From Bedellia somnulentella (lineage: Eukaryota; Arthropoda; Insecta; Lepidoptera; Bedelliidae), in the NCBI GenBank assembly GCA_963576735.1, contig OY755179.1, positions 6,448,001 to 6,512,000 of the forward strand: a stretch of 64,000 nucleotides of DNA. Direction: 5' to 3'. The position numbers and the translations under genes are program-made. The notes under the pieces are model-generated. The model was not told where the DNA came from, did no database searches, and worked only from the letters and a program-made list of their open reading frames with translations. This document shows, in pieces, positions 11,538 to 20,937 of this stretch (the first letter of the stretch is position 1; each line of letters starts with the position of its first letter).

Positions 11538-11960
11538 AATCGGACAGCCATTAGCTGAAGACAAATGTGTAATGGGCCCGTGGGGATATGGCACCAGAAA
11601 CGAAAGAGGCTCAAGACTTATAGAATTTTGTAGGGAGAATCAGCTCTACATATGGAATTCTCACTTTAAAAAGAAGCCAAAACAGAGGTGGACTTGGAGA
11701 TCTCCCGACAACGTAACCCGAAACGAGATAGATTTTTTCATCACCAAAAATAATAATAAAAGAGTGCAAAACTTGCAAGTTATTAATACCACTTATCCCA
11801 GCGATCACAAAATTTTAAGATGTAATTATTTAGTAAATGTAAACCCCATGAAAGATTCAAGAAAATCCTTTAATAATAAAAAGAAAAAAATATCAACACT
11901 ACAAGCAGAATACTTAAAAATCATTTTCAAAAATGAACAACAAAGGACCAAGACAAATTA
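11538..11960 (+). pseudogene. LINE ORF2 part 2: end of endonuclease domain
   Basis: Continues the endonuclease in frame from the codon split by the SINE: IGQPLAED, then RQ/RNERGSRLIEFC, TWRSPDNVTRNEIDFF (Asp motif) and YPSDHKIL (the catalytic SDH). All residues expected for nicking are visible across parts 1 and 2. The reading frame ends at 11961 only because the antisense LINE begins there. Confidence 0.8.
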
Positions 11961-12203
11961 AAAAAAAAAAAATATAAAAATATCTTTATTAACATAATTA
12001 ATTTAACAAAGTACATGAGCAATGGTTCCCGCACTAGGTTAAATCCTGTATTGCGGGTAACCTTACACGATAGTTTTATAATTTAAACATTTATTTTTTT
12101 AAAAAATTAAGACTAAGTTTAACACTAAAAATCACACAGATAAGCTATGTGAATATTACTACTATTTTATAAATAAAAAAATATAGAAAAGAAACTTATA
12201 CTA

Positions 12204-12216
12204 ATAGAATGTGTGT

Positions 12217-12266
<50 letters not shown>

Positions 12267-12268
12267 TG
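12204..12268 (+). repeat. TG/CA microsatellite
   Basis: About 30 TG units with a few interruptions, in the 3' UTR of the antisense LINE. Confidence 0.95.
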
Positions 12269-12275
12269 TGCAAGT

Positions 12276-15224
12276 TTATTTTTGAACGATTAGTAAGTCT
12301 TCAGTTTCATCATATGTCATACATTTCAAACATTCTGTTATCACTTTTTTTAATTCATATCTACTCAAATGTTTTATTTGTAACATTTTATTAAATTTAT
12401 TATAAAGATACCCTCCAAGAAATAACATAAATCTGCCAGAAAAGAATGTTCGCAGTTTAGGAATTTGAAAAATGTTACCAAAACCTCTTAAATTGTTTGA
12501 TTGGTAGTCAATATTTCGGCTCTTTTTGTGCATTGTCATTAATATTCTTAGTAAGTATATTTTTCTCACTGAAAGCAAATCCGCATCTCTATATAAATTC
12601 ACTGTAGGATACATATAAGGCAAATTTAATCCTACCTTTAAAACAGCTCTCTGTGCGCGTTCCAACGGCAATAAAATGGTTTTAGAGCTTCCTCCCCATG
12701 TGTCAATGCAATATGATAATATAGAATCACACAGAGCATAATAAACTATCTTAAAAGTATGAGTATCAATGACATGTCGCAGATTTTTGAATACAGCGAT
12801 AAGTTTACGAACTCTCGAAGTGAGTAGTTCTATGTGTGGTCTAAAGGTTAGGTGACAGTCTATGATAACTCCCAAATATTTTATTGTGGACGTTCTTTCG
12901 AGCTTAGGACATTTACAGAGTACTGCTTGGTTACAATTTATTTCGTGCGCTACAATGTTAAGGTCACTGGAAGGCTGAGTATTTTTACGAATGCTGAATG
13001 TGAGATATTTGGTCTTGTCACTATTTAGGCTAAGTAAATTTGTGGCCATCCAATCAGAGACTGAATCAAGGCCTTTTTGTGCATATTGTCTCACTGTTTG
13101 CCAGTCATCACCCCAAAATACTAAAGCTGTATCATCTGCAAACGTAAAAATACGGCCGTGCTGCAGCTTCATTTCACACAGGTCATTTATATAGAGAAGA
13201 AATAGCGTCGGGCCAATTACACTTCCCTGTGGAACACCGTAAGTAACCTCAATAGGGTCGCTAACTGTGTCACCTAACTTTACTGATTGAGTTCTTTGTG
13301 TCAAGTAATCTGCAAATAATTTTAATTGGTCTCCCCGAATACCGTAGCTTTCTAATTTTTGAAGTAGGATGTGAATAGATACGGTATCAAAGGCCTTTGC
13401 CAAGTCGATAAAGATACCGAGACACTTTTTACCTCTATCCACATCACTAACTATTAGGTTTGTGAGGTCAGCAACTGCATCTGCTGTGGAAATACCTTTG
13501 CGGAAGCCATATTGATTGGATGACAGTATATTTTTTGATTCCAGGTACTTTAGTAATCGACTATTAATTAGCTTTTCCAGTATTTTAGAAAGTGTTGAAA
13601 GAAGAGATATTGGTCTATAATTTCCATACGATCGTTTATCTCCATTTTTATAAATGGGCGTTATAAGGGCTTGTTTAAGGATTTTAGGGAAAATACTATT
13701 TGAAAAAGATAAGTTTATCAAGTGAACCAGGATTGCATTCAGTTCATGTTGGTTTTTTTTAAATATGGTGGATGATATCATATCATGGCCTGTGGAGTAT
13801 TTGTTGTTGAGACTGTTTACAGTACTGGCCATTTCTGTCATATCTGTTTCAAGCAGAACGAAAGAATCAATTGTATTTCGTATAGGACACGTTTGTTTTG
13901 ACGGTTTTGGGCATTTCTTTACTATATCATCTGCGAGAGATTTACCAACATTAGAGAAATATTTATTAAAATTAGTGGCTGCTGATTTTGGTGACTCATT
14001 GTTGAAAAAGTGGTCGAGTGACTTTGTTTTCTTTGGCTTATAGTTAGTAAGTGTATTTATGACTTGCCAAGTTGCTTTTATATTATTAGCTCTGGCCTTT
14101 TCTAGTTCACTTCTTTCATAGATAATTTTTAATTTACGCAGTAAGGAATTGCAAGAGTTTCTGTATCTAGTATAGGTCGTTTTAAGAACAAGGTTACTAG
14201 TAGATTTTTTTAGTTTTTTGTGCAACATATCTCGGTTTTTCATACAGCGAAGTAGTCCGGGTGTTATCCAAGGTTTTAGGGGAAGTTTACGTCGTGTCAA
14301 TGTTTTTGTAATTGTGTTATTTCTTACAATATCACTGAGAGTATTTACGAAACGCTCTGTGGCAGCATTACATTCGTTTTCTAACATTACTTGACTAAAA
14401 TCTGTTTCTTGTATAGCTGTAGTTATCCCGGAATAGTCAATTTTCTGTATTGTGTTGCTTAATGATTTACGCGGCCTAAAGGACTCGATACACAAGTATA
14501 TAGTGCTGTGATCAGTCAACGTGTTTTCTATTACCAATATATTTACGACGTAATTAGATTTTAATAAGACATGGTCTAGACACGCGTCAACTCTAGTAGG
14601 ATAAGTATGTCCTGGCAAAAGTCCATGAGTAGATGTAAGATTTAAATAGTCTTCAGCGTGGTTATTTAAAGGATTATTAATTATGTTAATATTAAAGTCA
14701 CCCAATAAGAAAATGTTTTTGAATCTAGTAAGTGAAGTTAGCAAAGAATCGAGTGAATTTATAAAATTATCAGTACTTAAAAAACTGGGTGAACGATAAA
14801 TTGATATAATTGCTACAGTATTATCAACGATTGTAATAAGACAATTGCCATCTTTTATCTCCGGTTCGTAAGTATAATTATTAATCCCTTTCCTTGTGTA
14901 AATAACGACACCATCGTTTTGATTATTGTTACGTTTGGTAGCAAAACTGTCATATCCATTGATGATTGGTAAGTTGGAAGTTTTCGCTAACCAGCACTCA
15001 GTTAGCACAATAATGTCAGGGTCAGATTTTATTCTAGCTATAAGTGTTTGTAGCCCGGACATATTGCAATTTATACTGCGTATGTTCTGAGATAATATTT
15101 TCAGTTTTTGCCGAGGGTTTACATACGTAGTAACATATTCTGGAGTGCATTTATATGCATTTGCAACGGTCAGATTATCTAGGTCATTTGACACTTGAAT
15201 AATATTATTATCTAGCATTTCCAA
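12276..15224 (-). CDS. LINE ORF2: endonuclease and reverse transcriptase, 982 residues, uninterrupted
   Basis: Drives target-primed reverse transcription. The AP-type endonuclease spans about residues 40-245: SQN (N47), TECW (E76), GDFN (D176, N178) and TDHS (D238, H239). The reverse transcriptase spans about 500-780: YGNYRPISLL at 533-542, motif A FIDLAKAFD at 605-613, motif B GVPQGSVIGP at 663-672, and motif C FADD at 695-698. The C-terminal region after 780 has the YKI/CLR-type helices usual in jockey and CR1 elements, without a zinc knuckle. All catalytic residues are present and no stop or frameshift is seen, so the enzyme could be functional although this copy lacks most of ORF1. The start is the first ATG in frame. 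Confidence 0.9.
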   Translation of the reverse strand: MEMLDNNIIQVSNDLDNLTVANAYKCTPEYVTTYVNPRQKLKILSQNIRSINCNMSGLQTLIARIKSDPDIIVLTECWLAKTSNLPIINGYDSFATKRNNNQNDGVVIYTRKGINNYTYEPEIKDGNCLITIVDNTVAIISIYRSPSFLSTDNFINSLDSLLTSLTRFKNIFLLGDFNINIINNPLNNHAEDYLNLTSTHGLLPGHTYPTRVDACLDHVLLKSNYVVNILVIENTLTDHSTIYLCIESFRPRKSLSNTIQKIDYSGITTAIQETDFSQVMLENECNAATERFVNTLSDIVRNNTITKTLTRRKLPLKPWITPGLLRCMKNRDMLHKKLKKSTSNLVLKTTYTRYRNSCNSLLRKLKIIYERSELEKARANNIKATWQVINTLTNYKPKKTKSLDHFFNNESPKSAATNFNKYFSNVGKSLADDIVKKCPKPSKQTCPIRNTIDSFVLLETDMTEMASTVNSLNNKYSTGHDMISSTIFKKNQHELNAILVHLINLSFSNSIFPKILKQALITPIYKNGDKRSYGNYRPISLLSTLSKILEKLINSRLLKYLESKNILSSNQYGFRKGISTADAVADLTNLIVSDVDRGKKCLGIFIDLAKAFDTVSIHILLQKLESYGIRGDQLKLFADYLTQRTQSVKLGDTVSDPIEVTYGVPQGSVIGPTLFLLYINDLCEMKLQHGRIFTFADDTALVFWGDDWQTVRQYAQKGLDSVSDWMATNLLSLNSDKTKYLTFSIRKNTQPSSDLNIVAHEINCNQAVLCKCPKLERTSTIKYLGVIIDCHLTFRPHIELLTSRVRKLIAVFKNLRHVIDTHTFKIVYYALCDSILSYCIDTWGGSSKTILLPLERAQRAVLKVGLNLPYMYPTVNLYRDADLLSVRKIYLLRILMTMHKKSRNIDYQSNNLRGFGNIFQIPKLRTFFSGRFMLFLGGYLYNKFNKMLQIKHLSRYELKKVITECLKCMTYDETEDLLIVQK

Positions 15225-15607
15225 ATGTAAATATAAATATCATTAGCATTATGTCACGATTTATTTGCAAATGCAGGACAAAACTGCAACTTAATAATTT
15301 ATGGGCAACATAAGTATAATTTGTATAACTATTATCTTTTATTTTAACTTCGTTTTTAAGTTTGTATATACATAGAATGAATTCAGAACTAAAGACATAT
15401 GTATGTGTGTAATATGTAAGTGTAAAGTGTATTATTTTTGTTAGGTGTAATAAAATGCTATCAGAAGGTAATAACTGTATATGTGTGATAGTAAAATGTA
15501 GGGCACTCAACAGCCAACAAGTGTAGTAAAAAATTACAATAGAAAATATTACAAGAAAATTACCTAAAAGTATTTGAGTAAAAAAAAGACTGCTCTCTAA
15601 CCTAATA

Positions 15608-15842
15608 TTAGATATTAGAGGGTCCCACTCGTTGATCCAGTTCATCCAGTGATCGTACAGGGATTGCTGGGGAACCTTCAGATTTTCGAACAAGTATTGT
15701 ACCATTGTTAGTCCACACATAATGAAAATTATTCTGCTTCGCTCTGGTCCTTGTTTCGCGAAAAATATACCTATTTTCTTTGGTGAGTCTCTCATTGACA
15801 TATACTCGCTTCTCCGACCCATCTACTAAGCCTTGGGTGTTC
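15608..15842 (-). pseudogene. LINE ORF1 C-terminal fragment (FP-like domain)
   Basis: The segment VYVNERLTKENRYIFRETR, then the YVWTNNGTILVRK core and a SPAIPVRSLDEL end, is the C-terminal domain found in ORF1 of CR1/jockey LINEs and named after baculovirus FP proteins. It would bind RNA. The N-terminal coiled coil is missing because the element is 5' truncated at 15857. It ends 383 bases before ORF2. Confidence 0.75.
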
Positions 15843-15864
15843 AAGTTTTTTCTGTATCAAATTA

Positions 15865-17839
15865 TACCACTCCTCAAGAAATGTATGATGACATTATCTC
15901 TAAAATAACAAAATCACTTTCTTATTTGCCTAAAGACACCAAAACAACTTTAAAAGAAAACTATATTACAACAGATATCGAAAGCATGATCCAAGAGAGG
16001 ATAGAGCTACAAAATAAAATGAATAAAACGAAAGAAGAGAGAAGTCGTCTAAGCAAACTCTACAAACAAATCAAAACTAAAATAAATAAATCTATCAAAG
16101 AGCACAAATTAAAAATTATTGAAGAAAACTTAGATAAAAGAGGATCAATTAAGAATGCAAAATCACAATTACAAACATCCAGCCCGTGGATACCTGAACT
16201 ATATAATAAAAAAAGCAAAAGCTCTACCAACCGCATCGACCTATTAGATATAGCTTTCGACTATTACAAAAAGCTGTATGATTGCGAAAATGCTTCACCA
16301 AGTGATACTTCCGATATGAGAAATTCAATCACCGAAGATGACTCTACATTGCCATTTCTAGAGTGCGAAGTCAATAGGGTAATCTCTTCTCTGTCTTCGA
16401 TGAAAACCCCAGGAGAAGATGGTATAACAAATGAGATACTAAAAGCAATCAAAGAACCACTCACTCCTTTATTGACATTTTTATTCAACAACATATTACA
16501 TGAGAGAAGTATACCATATCAATGGGAAACTGCGGTGATCTGCTTACTGTACAAAAAAGGCGATTCCAAAGATATCGGTAACTATAGACCAATAAGTATT
16601 CTACAGACGATATACAAACTTTTTACACAGCTGATTTTAAAACGCATTACGCCTTCACTTGATTTCAACCAGCCGAGAGAACAAGCAGGATTTAGAGCCA
16701 AGTATTCGACAACCGATCACATGTTTACGTTAACCCAGATCATTGAAAAATTCTCAGAATACAAAAAAAGGCTATATATTGGGTTTATAGACTACAAAAA
16801 GGCATTTGATTCCGCTCTTCATGATCCGATATGGACGGCTCTAAATGAACAGGGAGTGTCCAATGATTATATACTTATATTGAAAGAAATATATAAAAAG
16901 AGCAAAGGTTTGGTCAAACTTGATAGAAAAAGTAAACCGTTCGATATCGAAAGAGGAGTAAGACAGGGTGACCCGATTTCACCAAAACTTTTTACGGCCT
17001 TACTAGAGCATATCTTTAGAAAACTCGAATGGGACTCTATCGGCTTAAATATCAATGGAGAAAGACTAAATAATTTAAGATTTGCAGATGATATCGTTCT
17101 ACTAAGCGAAAACCATAACGATCTACAGTTTATGCTTCACACCCTTGATGAAAAGAGTAGAGAATGCGGACTTGAGATGAACCCAGAAAAAACCTGTATA
17201 CTAACAAATGGTGAACACATAGAAACAGTTGTTCAAGGTAAAGAAATTAAATATGTGAACGAGTATATATACCTTGGGCAAAAGATCACAATGACAAACT
17301 GGGCACTAAAAGAGGTTGAAAGAAGAATAGCTAGGGCGTGGAACAAATATTGGTCATTGAAAGATATATTCAAATCACGTATACCACTTAAATTAAAAAA
17401 GAAAGCTTACGATACAATAGTCCTGCCTACTCTACTTTACGGATGCCAAACTTGGCCTCTCACAAAGACGATAACTAATAAGCTACAAGTTTTTCAACGG
17501 TCAACGGAAAGGAGCATGTTGGGGTTGAAGCTAAGCGACAGAGTTAGAACCACAGAATTAAGGCAAAAAACAAAGCTTATCGACGTTGTAGAGATGGCGT
17601 GCAGTCTTAAATGGAGATGGGCAGGGCACGTGACACGTGCTAGCGATGGGCGCTGGAGCGAGAGGGTGCTGCACTGGCAGGTGCGAGACGCGAGGAGGCG
17701 GCGGGGCCGACCGCGGCGGCGCTGGGTGGATGACATCGTGCAGCTGGCCGGCGGCGCTTGGACGCGCCTCGCTGCTGACAGACACTGCTGGAAACGGATG
17801 GAGGAGGCCTACGTCCAACAATGGACGTCCCAAACATAG
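15865..17839 (+). pseudogene. LINE ORF2 part 3: reverse transcriptase and C-terminal domain
   Basis: Continues ORF2 in phase after the antisense LINE (codon split AAT TA|T). Counting from 15833, GNYRPIS is at about 249, motif A FIDYKKAFDS at 318, motif B RQGDPISPKLF at 377 and motif C FADDIVLL at 417. The C-terminal part has LPTLLYGCQTW and a region with KWRWAGHV, GRPRRRWVDDI and EAYVQQW, typical of RTE-like and related insect LINEs. The frame is open to TAG at 17839. Oddly, the last 80 codons (from about 17590) are strikingly GC-rich while the rest is AT-rich, so the 3' part may come from another element. It is called pseudogene only because the ORF is split. Confidence 0.82.
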
Positions 17840-18119
17840 GATTGTATAATTATATCAATTGTAACATTCTTTGCTAATTGATTGGTGGGTTCATTTATAA
17901 TAATTAATCTTGTATGTACTAACTATTCAATAACAATTAATAAAAATAAATAAAATAAAAAATAAAATAAAATAGAAATAGCATGAATAAAACCTACCTT
18001 AAATATAATCTTGTATAACAATCTAAACATAGATGTAAGTTAAATTTTGTCATTAATTGTTACACTAATTTAATATTGTCAATGTTATAAATCTTTATAA
18101 ATTTGGGAAATAAAGGCTT

Positions 18120-19436
18120 TATTATTATGGGAACATTCTTTAGTTTCTCGCCTCTCCCATGGCCGAAACAGAAAATTAGAATTTTAAATGGGAGAGGCGG
18201 TACTCCCCGACAAGAGCACAGTCGGTCGGGGTCAGGGAGTCAAGTTCAAGAACCGACGGACGATCCGAGCCGTATCGAGCAGCACCGCTTTCTGCATCTG
18301 TGCTGGAACCGACACGCCACAGAAATCCAACCGCCTCAAGTTGGTCGCGAGACTGGTTGGAATTAACCCGTGCGCGGACAAAACAATTGGGATTATTTCT
18401 GTCGAAGTCACACCCCACATGTCGGTGATCTCGTGAGCCAGATCGAGATATTTCCGACGCTTCTCGGTGTCGGCTTTCACGAGACCCTCGTCATGAGGGA
18501 TAGTGACATCCACTAGAAATACCCTCGACTGCGACCGATCCCATACCACGATATCAGGCTTATTCGCTAGAATAGTCCTGTCCGTGATAACGGATCGGTC
18601 CCAATAGATTTTGGCACGGTCGTTTTCTAGGATTGGCTCCGGCAGATACTTGTAATACGGCAGCCTCTGTTGCAAGAGTCCGTATTTCAGAGCGAGCTCC
18701 TGATGCAGGATTTTGGCTGCTTGGTTGTGTCTGTGCAAGTACTCAGTGTTAGCAAGAGCCGAACAACCGGAAATAACATGCCTAAGTGACTCTCCGGGAC
18801 GGCCACATGCTCGACAGATGTCTGTGGTACCGTCCTTTAGGATGTATTTCCGATAGTTCCGCGTCTTGATAACCTGGTCTTGTATTGCACAGACAAAACC
18901 TTCGGTTTCCCCAAAGAGGTCCCCGAAACGCAGCCAATGCAGGGAGGCTTTACGGTCCACGAAAGGTTCGTGAAGTACCTTGTAAAACCTCCCGTGCAGC
19001 TCCTTCTCTTTCCATACGGACTCCCGATCAGAGGTGCTAAGTACCTCCGGGGTTCGCCAATCCTGTGAGGCCAACGATAAGGGAGTCAGTCCTTTATCAC
19101 TAGCGACCACCTCTCCCCGAATACTATCATCCGTCATCGTCAAAAAATAGTTTCTGAGGTTGCATACCTCGCGGTTGTGCATGGTTTTGGCACTCAAGAG
19201 GCCTCGACCACCACACTTCCGCGGGATATACAATCTCATAACCGACGATCGCGGATGATGCATTCGATGAGAGGTCATCGTCGTGCGGACTCGTCTGTCC
19301 AGAGCGTCTAGTTCGGACTGAGTCCATCTGAGCACGCCAAACGTGTACATCAGTACAGGCATGACCCAGGAGTTAATGGCTCGGATCTTATTAACGCCTG
19401 ACAAGTAGCTATTAAGCACACTTTTCAGGCGTTCAT
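18120..19436 (-). mobile_element. Dong/R4-like LINE fragment in a TAA microsatellite
   Basis: A 5' truncated element on minus. Its 5' end abuts ATTATTATTATTATTATTAT at 19434-19457, and its 3' end lies at TTATTATT near 18119, so it sits within a (TAA)n target. Dong of the silkworm is known to insert in TAA repeats, and the encoded C-terminal domain fits that clade. It lies inside the TIR composite. Confidence 0.8.
18232..19434 (-). pseudogene. R4/Dong-type ORF C-terminus: RT thumb, CCHC and RLE endonuclease
   Basis: About 400 codons are open without a start, running NERLKSVLNSYLSG into INSWVMPVLMYTFGVLRW (end of the RT/thumb region) and IPRKCGGRGL. A zinc knuckle CRACGRPGESLRHVISGC lies near residue 200. 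It is followed by a restriction-like endonuclease: KPDIVVWD, VFLVDVTIP and the K of KADTEKRRKYLDLA fit the PD-(D/E)xK layout used by R2, R4 and Dong elements to cut specific targets. The polymerase core is missing through 5' truncation. No stop codon interrupts what is left. Confidence 0.85.
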
Positions 19437-19457
19437 TATTATTATTATTATTATTAT

Positions 19458-20892
19458 CTTAGTGATCATTGTCTTGTCACTGTCTAGTAAAAAAAAATGA
19501 ATAATATAATCTTGGATACAGATAATGAAAAAGACAATACCTTTCAGGAGGATTTAAAATATTGGACTCTTGACTCTAAAATTTCTCATCATGCACTCAA
19601 AAGTTTATACATATGTGTGATATGAATAACATCATTAAATCGGAATCTACGTATTTTGTAGAGAATGTCAAATGTTAAATTGTTGGCATTCCTTATAATG
19701 AATATGTATATTTTGTTCCTCTCGTCCATACTTTGTTAAGGATTTATTCAAAATAAATAAAATATAATTATTGATTTTAAGTATTTTAATTACCATGTGA
19801 AATCATGAATAGAAAATTGTATGCTTATTAAAACAATAATTAGAATATGATACAAATATTCAACCATATTTACGATAGAAGTTACTTATAAATTTTTCTT
19901 TACTTTTGCTAAGAATGGGTTTTACCTGAAATAAATTTAAAGATAATTAATTTAGGTTAATGTTGACACATTAAAAAAAACTATTATAAAAATACATTTA
20001 CATACCTTTTACATTTGGCGATTTATCTGATTTTAATTAACGAATATTGTTATAGTATGAAAACGCAGCAAAACTAAGACTAGATGTGGAGGTTCCCGGC
20101 TTTCAGACCTCCACATCAGATCTTACTTTTCTTCTGCGTATCTGTACTAAAAAAATAAATAAATGTTAAAAGGAACCCTAATAGCTAGCTTTAATGGCGT
20201 ATTGCATGGTCTTCAAATAACCTTAAAAAGACTTTCTGACTTTAAAACGTCATAAAGAGGTAAATATGCAACCAAAGCAATATGTCTGACATTTTTAAAA
20301 ATAAATTTATTTTTGGTAATAAAAATATGATGTTTTAAACACAAAACTAAGAAGGGGCATGAAAATATGAATTGTATTTACATAGGTATATTATCGTAAA
20401 ACTTAAATTCCCAGTCGAACTAAACGGTATTAAAGATAAATATTGTAAGCAAAATATGAAAGTCACATAATATTCTAATTTCTTTTCCCTTACTTCCTTG
20501 TAATTATTTATCTTGCACTTAAATCTCCAAATAAAAACAACAACTAACAAGAAATATTAAGCAGCCTTTCAGGGGTTGTTACTAGACTCATATAAAACGT
20601 TTAAATAATTTAAAAACATCTGTACGACCGCAATATAACCAAACAGGTGGTTGTAAAGTTACGGTGCAACTACTGCGCGATGAAAGTGGTAATTCATAAA
20701 CGTTCACACGACTTTTAAATGACGTTAACGGTGTCATCTTCTGACTTTTGTATGACCATTATACAACATTGAAGGTCGTATAATTGGGGCCCTTTTCGCG
20801 TTTAGTAAACGTTATTATAACATTAGTGTGACATAGCTTTTTCGAACAGTGGTAACAAAATAACGTTAACTTAACTATTGAACGACTTTAAA
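19458..20892. other. Right flank of the TIR composite, non-coding
   Basis: AT-rich. A short direct pair, GGAGGTTCCCGGCTTTC and ACCTCCACATCAGATC, near 20087-20115 forms an imperfect hairpin. From 20615 onwards GTACGAC/GTCGTAT words mark the subterminal part of the composite. Nothing coding is recognised. Confidence 0.5.
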
Positions 20893-20937
20893 TTGTTAAT
20901 TGGGTAGTCACTCAATTTTGCCATCTCCAAGGGCCTT

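Larger units (their letters stand above)
11961..15857 (-). mobile_element. CR1/jockey-group LINE inserted antisense into the first LINE
   Basis: A 3.9 kb insert flanked by CAAATTA at 11954-11960 and 15858-15864. On minus it carries the C-terminal part of ORF1 (15608-15842), a 383-base linker, ORF2 (12276-15224) and a 3' UTR containing a CA/TG microsatellite. It is 5' truncated inside ORF1. No poly-A tail is seen; the 3' end is an AT-rich stretch. Because ORF2 has no defect, the insertion is probably young. Confidence 0.88.
9169..17976 (+). mobile_element. Non-LTR retrotransposon (LINE), interrupted by SINE-A and a second LINE
   Basis: The order is 5' UTR, ORF1 (9743-10516), ORF2 (10541-17839 in three pieces) and a 3' UTR ending in an AATAA-type tail at about 17940-17976. 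ORF2 is broken only by SINE-A (11149-11526, duplication TTTAATGCTAA) and an antisense LINE (11961-15857, duplication CAAATTA). Removing each insert with one duplicated copy keeps a single open frame of 1002 codons including the stop. The endonuclease is the apurinic type. The C-terminal part resembles RTE/Proto2-like insect elements, but clade assignment is tentative. The exact 5' boundary was not found. Confidence 0.85.
7910..20904. mobile_element. 13 kb TIR-bounded composite with TA target duplication
   Basis: The left end CCCAATTAACAA (7910-7921) is an exact inverted copy of TTGTTAATTGGG (20893-20904), and TA flanks both sides (7908-7909, 20905-20906). Copy B has the unfilled site GATTAGTCACTTTAATTTT near 51027 with a single TA, which supports both the boundaries and the duplication. 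Subterminal regions (7920-8170 and 20615-20890) are rich in GTCGTAYAA/TTGTACGAC words in both orientations, as expected of transposase-binding sites. The TA duplication suits Tc1/mariner-like or related elements. No matching transposase is present; the interior was filled later by SINE-B, a LINE and a Dong-like LINE. Confidence 0.7.

Noticed and set aside
12991..14043. Plus-strand frames of 67 and 92 codons
   Set aside because: Antisense shadows of the intact LINE ORF2.
15208..15822. 204-codon minus-strand frame between the two LINE ORFs
   Set aside because: It overlaps the recognisable ORF1 C-terminus in another frame and then runs through the linker. It has no domain, so it is treated as a shadow.
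17494..17849. Several overlapping frames in the GC-rich LINE end
   Set aside because: Scarcity of stops in GC-rich DNA explains them. The LINE ORF2 frame has the conserved motifs.
18103..18436. Plus-strand frames of 82-87 codons
   Set aside because: Antisense of the Dong-like ORF.
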